Assembly (NCBI GenBank): GCA_020051025.1
Contig: JAGVJS010000004.1
Location: 1-9,558, forward strand
Reading direction: 5' to 3'
DNA: 9,558 nucleotides
Source of the DNA: Sphingobium sp.
GTDB lineage: Bacteria; Pseudomonadota; Alphaproteobacteria; Sphingomonadales; Sphingomonadaceae
This document shows, one piece after another, positions 5,035-9,558 of the stretch. A program made the translations under genes and the position numbers. Below the pieces are notes generated by a model. The model saw only the letters and a program-made list of their open reading frames with translations, searched no databases and was not told the DNA's origin. Every line of letters starts with the position of its first letter. Positions within the stretch are counted from its first letter, which is position 1.

Positions 5035-7851
5035 ATGGCTTTCAAGCCGGTCGCACTCGCTTCCGCGTCCATCTTCGCACTGATGTTGTCGGGCGCCGCC
5101 CACGCACAGGATGCCGTTGATGCCGCTCCACAGGATGAAGCCGCCGACATTGTCGTCACCGGCGTCCGTGCCTCGATCGTCGGCGCCCTCAACGTCCGCA
5201 AGGAATCGACCCAGATCGTCGATTCGATCGTATCGGAAGACGTCGGCAAGCTGCCCGACAATAACGTCGTCGAAGCGCTCCAGCGCGTGACGGGCATTCA
5301 GGTCACCGACCGCGCCGGCGGCGAAACCGCGGCCATCACCATCCGCGGCCTCACCGATCCGCTGACCACGCTCAACGGCCGCAACATCTTCACTGCTGCC
5401 GGCACATCCTTCGCGTTGCAGGATATTTCGGCGAACCTCGTCAAGCAGATCGACGTCTACAAGACCCGCTCGTCCGATCAGCTGGAAACCGGCCTCGCCG
5501 GCCAGATCGACGTCCAGACCCGCCGTCCGCTCGATTTCGACGGCTTCACCATTTCGGGTCTGGCGCGCGGCGTCTATTCGGAACTGGCGAACAAATATAA
5601 TCCCAACGTCGCCCTGCTGGTCAGCAACCGCTGGGAAACCGGCATCGGCGACATCGGCTTCCTGGTGAACGCCAGTTACACCAAGGCCCAGTATCGCAAT
5701 CAGAATCTGCAAGCTGGCGCCATGGTGCCCTTCGCCACGGAAAATCCGACTGCTGGTTCGGGCCTCACCCCGCTACAGCGCATTTTCCCCGGCGCCACGA
5801 ACGAAAACTGGACGCCGGGACTCGACGCCGGCCTGCCGACCGCGCCGGGTTCGACCCTGAACATCAATGGCGTCGAAACGCCCTATTATCTGTCGCGTGA
5901 CGCCGTCATCGCATCCGACCTCTATGGCAAGCGCGAGCGCCCGTCGATCAACGCCGCTCTCCAGTGGGCGCCCAATGACAGTTCGGTCTACACCGCCGAA
6001 GTCTTCTATACCGGGTTCCGCGGCGAAACCTTCAACAGCCTGCACTTCAGCTTCGCCGACTGGTGGGGCGACCTGCCTGCGGACGTCGGCAACAGCTTCG
6101 AACTGTATGAAGGCACGAACATCATCAAGTCGCGCCAGCTGGGTTCGGTTGCCGGCTTCAACAGCGGCGACATGGCGACCAGCAAGACCGACAGCTACGT
6201 CTATGCCCTGAACGCCAAGTGGGACGTGGGTGCCAACGGCAAGATCGTGGCCGATATCGCCTATCAGGACAGCAAGAACGAAACCTCCTTCTTCGCCATC
6301 CGCACTGATCGCGGCCCGCTGGACCTCAATATCGATTACAACGGCGGCGGCGGCATGCCTTCCTACAGCTTCGCCAATCAGGAAGTCCTGACTGACGCCA
6401 GCAAGTGGACGGTCGGCAATCTGTTCGACAACGGCGCGAAGAATACCGGCAACGCGCTGACCATGATGCTGGACGGCGAATATAAGTGGGACGAAGGCTT
6501 CCTGCGCCGCATCAAGGCGGGCTTCCGCTATGACAACCGTAACGCCGACAGCTATGTCCGCGATCAGGGTGCCGGCGGCCTGCCTTTGACCCTTGCACAG
6601 TTCAGCCAGGGCAGCCCGTTCACCAACAGCGGTTTCTTCGACGGCCGCGCCGACATTCCGACCAGTTGGGTGCTGGCCGATCCCCGCAGCATGGACAAGG
6701 ACGCCGTGCGCCGGTTGTACCAATCCGTCGCGCCAGGCCTGTTGCTGTCGGATCAGATGACCTTTGGTCGTGTGTTCGGCATCAACGAAAGCAATCTGGC
6801 CGCCTACATCATGGCCGATGGCGAGCTTGAAATCTTCGGCCGCCCGCTCCAGCTTCAGGGCGGCGTGCGCTTCGTGGCGATCGACACTCTCTATGACTAT
6901 TTCGACCGCGGCAATAATTTCGCTCGCACCACTGTGTCGACCGGTTCGGAGAAATTCCTGCCGTCCTTCACCGCGCGCTACAACATCACGGACAATCTGC
7001 GCATTCGCTTCAACTATGGCGAAACTTTGCGCCGTCCCGCCTTTGGCGACCTCAACCCCAATCTGTCGCTGACAGGCGACCTGTCGCGCATCGGATTCGG
7101 TTCTGGCTCCGCTGGCAATGCCAATCTGCGCGCCACGCAGTCGAAGAATATGGACCTTGCGATCGAATGGTATTTCGAACGCAACAGCGCCATCTATGCA
7201 ACGGCATTCCAGCGCAAGATCAACGGCCTGGTCGTTCCCTTGTCCGTGCGTGAGTTCATCCCGAACAACTATCTGCCACGCAACGAAACCTATACTGAAT
7301 ATTTCAACATCACCCGTCCGGCGAATGCTTCCAACGGCACGCTCAAGGGTCTGGAACTGGGCCTGACCTACTTCCCGTCCTACCTGCCCACTTTCCTTGA
7401 CGGGTTGGGATTCACCGGCAGCGCGACGATCCTGGATTCCGAACAGACCATCCCGGTCGTCAACAATGAAGGTGAAATCACCGGTACGGCAAAGTCGGCC
7501 TTCTTCGGCGTGTCGAAACTGTCCTACAACGCCACGCTGGCCTATGATAAGGGTCCGGTGGGCGCGCGCCTCTCCTACATCTGGCGCAAGGGCTTTCTGA
7601 ACAACAATGAAGGTCGTCTGTTCGCCAACCCGATCGGCATGTGGCGCGCGCCGGAAAAGAGCCTCGACTTCCAGCTGACGCTGAACGTGAACGAGGATAT
7701 CGGCATCACCTTCGACGCGGTGAACATCACCAAGGCGAAGCAGCAGAATTATTACAAGTTCGGCGATGTCGGCAATCCGACCCAGTTCAACTCCAGCACG
7801 CTACTGATCGACCGCACCTTCGCTCTGGGTGTCCGTTTCAAGTTCGACTGA
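5035..7851 (+). CDS. TonB-dependent outer-membrane receptor, probably for arabino-oligosaccharides
   Basis: The protein has 938 residues. Residues 1-24 are a Sec signal peptide (cleavage after AHA). The TonB box is DIVVTG at 38-43, with no preceding signalling (STN) domain, so control by a FecR/sigma pair is unlikely. The plug (about 44-165) shows IVDSIVSEDVGKLPDNNVVE, ALQRVTGIQV, ITIRGL and GLAGQIDVQTRRPL. The rest fits a 22-strand barrel ending in FALGVRFKFD with the terminal aromatic expected of outer-membrane proteins. Family role: energy-dependent uptake using TonB-ExbBD. The layout fits the large carbohydrate receptors common in Caulobacter, Xanthomonas and sphingomonads. The substrate is inferred only from the flanking arabinan hydrolases. 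No SusD-like lipoprotein is present, as is usual outside Bacteroidetes. ATG 5035 is chosen over in-frame ATG 5005 because GGGGAGG (5020-5026) sits 8 bases before it and the signal peptide starts there. Confidence 0.93.
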   Translation: MAFKPVALASASIFALMLSGAAHAQDAVDAAPQDEAADIVVTGVRASIVGALNVRKESTQIVDSIVSEDVGKLPDNNVVEALQRVTGIQVTDRAGGETAAITIRGLTDPLTTLNGRNIFTAAGTSFALQDISANLVKQIDVYKTRSSDQLETGLAGQIDVQTRRPLDFDGFTISGLARGVYSELANKYNPNVALLVSNRWETGIGDIGFLVNASYTKAQYRNQNLQAGAMVPFATENPTAGSGLTPLQRIFPGATNENWTPGLDAGLPTAPGSTLNINGVETPYYLSRDAVIASDLYGKRERPSINAALQWAPNDSSVYTAEVFYTGFRGETFNSLHFSFADWWGDLPADVGNSFELYEGTNIIKSRQLGSVAGFNSGDMATSKTDSYVYALNAKWDVGANGKIVADIAYQDSKNETSFFAIRTDRGPLDLNIDYNGGGGMPSYSFANQEVLTDASKWTVGNLFDNGAKNTGNALTMMLDGEYKWDEGFLRRIKAGFRYDNRNADSYVRDQGAGGLPLTLAQFSQGSPFTNSGFFDGRADIPTSWVLADPRSMDKDAVRRLYQSVAPGLLLSDQMTFGRVFGINESNLAAYIMADGELEIFGRPLQLQGGVRFVAIDTLYDYFDRGNNFARTTVSTGSEKFLPSFTARYNITDNLRIRFNYGETLRRPAFGDLNPNLSLTGDLSRIGFGSGSAGNANLRATQSKNMDLAIEWYFERNSAIYATAFQRKINGLVVPLSVREFIPNNYLPRNETYTEYFNITRPANASNGTLKGLELGLTYFPSYLPTFLDGLGFTGSATILDSEQTIPVVNNEGEITGTAKSAFFGVSKLSYNATLAYDKGPVGARLSYIWRKGFLNNNEGRLFANPIGMWRAPEKSLDFQLTLNVNEDIGITFDAVNITKAKQQNYYKFGDVGNPTQFNSSTLLIDRTFALGVRFKFD

Positions 7852-7857
7852 GTGCCC

Positions 7858-7889
7858 ATGGGGTGCGGCGTCTCCTCGCCGGGCCCCAT
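7858..7889 (+). other. Hairpin just after the receptor gene
   Basis: ATGGGG (7858-7863) pairs with CCCCAT (7884-7889), and inside it CGGCG (7866-7870) pairs with CGCCG (7877-7881) around a 6-base loop. No T run follows, so it is not a standard intrinsic terminator. It could protect the 3' end of the receptor mRNA. Confidence 0.45.
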
Positions 7890-7892
7890 ATC

Positions 7893-7946
7893 ATGGCGGC
7901 CGTATCGGGATGCTCTCCAGTCCCGCTACGGCCGCCATATTTGTTT
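7893..7946 (+). terminator. Long GC-rich hairpin, possible terminator or attenuator, before the last hydrolase
   Basis: ATGGCGGCCGTA (7893-7904) pairs perfectly over 12 bp with TACGGCCGCCAT (7927-7938). After one mismatch, CGGGA (7906-7910) pairs with TCCCG (7921-7925), leaving a 10-base loop. The following ATTTGTTT is only an imperfect T run. The next gene starts 30 bases after the stem with a ribosome binding site but no room for a full promoter downstream of the hairpin. It may therefore be leaky, lowering hydrolase expression relative to the receptor. Confidence 0.55.
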
Positions 7947-7968
7947 GTGATATGAGGGAGGACGACCG

Positions 7969-9558
7969 ATGCGCGCGATGAAGATGATTCTGCTGACGGG
8001 CGCCGCCCTGATGGGTATCGGCGGCGCCTCGCCGCCCCCTGCGATGGACACCAAAGCCATCACCGCCCAGCGTTTCGGCAATGACGCGCCCTGGTATCAG
8101 GACCGCATCCCCTTCTTCGAATCCGCCGATCCCAAGCTCGACGCGGTCTATTATTATCGCTGGGCGCTCTATCGCGGGCATCAGCGCGATCTGGGCGCGG
8201 AAGGCTATATCACCACCGAATTTTTCGACGATGTCGACTGGCAACGGCAGCCCTATGCCAGCCTGAACGACGCCAGCGGCTTCCATATCGGCGAAGGGCG
8301 GTGGCTCAACGACCGCCGCTTCGCCGACGATTATATCAATTTCATGTATCGCGGCGGCGGCAACGACCGTCACTTCACCGATCATATGGCTGACAGCGTC
8401 TGGGGCCGCTTCCTGGTCGATGGCGACCGGGCCGACGCGGTCGAGCATCTGCCGGTCATGAACCATATCTATCGCCTGTGGGACGATAAATATGACTTCG
8501 CCAAAGGGCTGTATTTCGTAGAACCCCTACTAGACGCCACTGAATATACCGTGTCCTCGATCGACGCATCGGGCGGCAAGGACGGGTTCCGGGGTGGCGA
8601 CGCCTTCCGCCCCTCGGTCAACAGTTACATGTTCGCCAATGCCCGTGCGCTGTCCCGGATGGCGGAGATGGCCGGCGACAAGGGACTAGCCGCCGATTAT
8701 GCCGCCCGCGCCGACGCCCTGCAACAGCGCGTCCTGACCGACCTGTGGAGCGACAAGCTCGGCCATTTCATCGACCGTCACCAGTCGAAGACCGACTTCG
8801 TGAAATATTGGGATCCGATCCGCAATCGCGAACTGGTCGGCTACCTCCCCTGGATGTTCGACCTGGTCCCCGACGACGCGAAATATGCGGCCGCCTGGGC
8901 GCATCTGCTCGATCCCGCCAGCCTCGCCGGCAAGGCGGGCATGCGCACGGTCGAGGCGAATTACGAATATTATATGCGCCAATACCGCTATCTGGGCGAC
9001 GCGCCGGAATGTCAGTGGAACGGCCCGATCTGGCCGTACCAGACGACACAGGTGCTGCACGGCATGGCCAATCTGCTCGACCACCAGAAACAGACCGGCC
9101 CGGTCACGCGCAGCGCCTATATGCGCCTGCTGCGCCAATATGCCGCGCTCCATTATCAGGGCAGCGGCAAGGACCGGCGGCTGGATATCGAGGAGGATTA
9201 TCACCCCGAAACCGGCAAGCCGATCGTCGGCCTCGACCGCAGCCACCATTATTTCCATTCCGGCTTTAACGACCTCATTCTGACCGGCCTGGTCGGCATC
9301 CGCCCGCGCGCCGACGATGTGCTGGAGGTGAACCCGCTCCTCCCCGAAAGCGGCGACCCTCAGGCGCTCGCCTGGTTCCGCGTGCAGGACGTCCCCTATC
9401 ATGGCCATAAGATCGCCGTGACATGGGATGCCGACGGCAGCCACTACAAACGCGGCAAGGGCCTCTTCATCGAAGTGGACGGCCAGCAGGTCGCCCATCG
9501 CGACACGCTGGGCCGGGTGGAAGTGCCGGTGGCGCGCGCCGCCACGCCCGCCATCCAG
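7969..9558 (+). CDS. Secreted (alpha/alpha)6-barrel glycoside hydrolase, GH63/GH37-like (clan GH-G type), 3' end outside window
   Basis: 530 codons are open to the window edge without a stop. ATG 7969 follows AGGGAGG (7955-7961) at 7 bases. Residues 1 to about 20-26 look like a short Sec signal peptide (MRAMKMILLTGAALMGIGGA). The body resembles the MGH1-like/GH63-like alpha-toroid hydrolases. GGDAFRPSVNSYMFANARAL carries Asp211, the likely general acid. CQWNGPIWPYQT (Trp350-Pro356) parallels the GH63 YWRGPIW motif. EEDYHPETGKP (Glu408/Glu409) holds the likely base, followed by SHHYFHSGFNDLI. The region after about residue 440 (RADDVLEVNPLLPE) looks like the start of a C-terminal beta domain. 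Members of this fold act on alpha-glucosides, mannosylglycerate and other sugars, so substrate cannot be read from the fold. Its place beside an arabinan locus suggests a pectin or arabinan side-chain sugar, which is inference only. Transcription probably depends on read-through from the receptor gene. Confidence 0.8.
   Translation, partial: MRAMKMILLTGAALMGIGGASPPPAMDTKAITAQRFGNDAPWYQDRIPFFESADPKLDAVYYYRWALYRGHQRDLGAEGYITTEFFDDVDWQRQPYASLNDASGFHIGEGRWLNDRRFADDYINFMYRGGGNDRHFTDHMADSVWGRFLVDGDRADAVEHLPVMNHIYRLWDDKYDFAKGLYFVEPLLDATEYTVSSIDASGGKDGFRGGDAFRPSVNSYMFANARALSRMAEMAGDKGLAADYAARADALQQRVLTDLWSDKLGHFIDRHQSKTDFVKYWDPIRNRELVGYLPWMFDLVPDDAKYAAAWAHLLDPASLAGKAGMRTVEANYEYYMRQYRYLGDAPECQWNGPIWPYQTTQVLHGMANLLDHQKQTGPVTRSAYMRLLRQYAALHYQGSGKDRRLDIEEDYHPETGKPIVGLDRSHHYFHSGFNDLILTGLVGIRPRADDVLEVNPLLPESGDPQALAWFRVQDVPYHGHKIAVTWDADGSHYKRGKGLFIEVDGQQVAHRDTLGRVEVPVARAATPAIQ

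Noticed and set aside
5773..6723. Antisense open frame opposite the receptor barrel
   Set aside because: It lies wholly inside a well-supported receptor gene and has the typical composition of an antisense shadow.
8686..9498. Antisense open frame opposite the last hydrolase
   Set aside because: The + strand frame is open for 530 codons with family motifs throughout; the antisense frame has none.

Overview
The window is GC-rich, and every supported gene lies on the + strand. It most likely comes from an alphaproteobacterium of the sphingomonad type (Sphingomonas, Sphingobium or Novosphingobium). The clues are a TonB-dependent receptor with a DIVVTG TonB box and no SusD partner, the codon usage, and a sugar 1-dehydrogenase of the Azospirillum/Caulobacter Gfo/Idh/MocA type. 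The genus is an inference, since no rRNA or marker gene is present.

Layout: (1) 1-603 is the C-terminal two thirds of an L-arabinose/D-galactose 1-dehydrogenase. (2) 623-2191 is a secreted GH51 alpha-L-arabinofuranosidase. (3) 2268-3317 is a secreted GH43 subfamily-5-like arabinanase. (4) 3354-4781 is a Tat-exported GH43 subfamily-26-like exo-arabinofuranosidase with an extra C-terminal domain. A strong intrinsic terminator (4809-4845) closes this block. (5) 4846-5034 is a promoter region with nested repeats. (6) 5035-7851 is a TonB-dependent outer-membrane receptor. (7) 7852-7968 holds two consecutive hairpins. (8) 7969-9558 is a secreted (alpha/alpha)6-barrel glycoside hydrolase whose specificity I cannot name and which runs off the window end.

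Together this reads as an arabinan utilization locus. The receptor would import arabino-oligosaccharides across the outer membrane. The endo-acting GH43, exo-acting GH43 and GH51 would cut alpha-1,5- and branched arabinan to L-arabinose in the periplasm or outside the cell. The 1-dehydrogenase would oxidise arabinose to the lactone, the first step of the non-phosphorylative pathway to 2-oxoglutarate. No inner-membrane sugar transporter, lactonase, dehydratase or regulator lies inside the window.

The least explained parts are the last hydrolase, the C-terminal domain of the second GH43, the repeat cluster upstream of the receptor, and hairpins placed between genes that should be co-expressed. 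I saw no RNA gene, insertion sequence, CRISPR array or phage gene.
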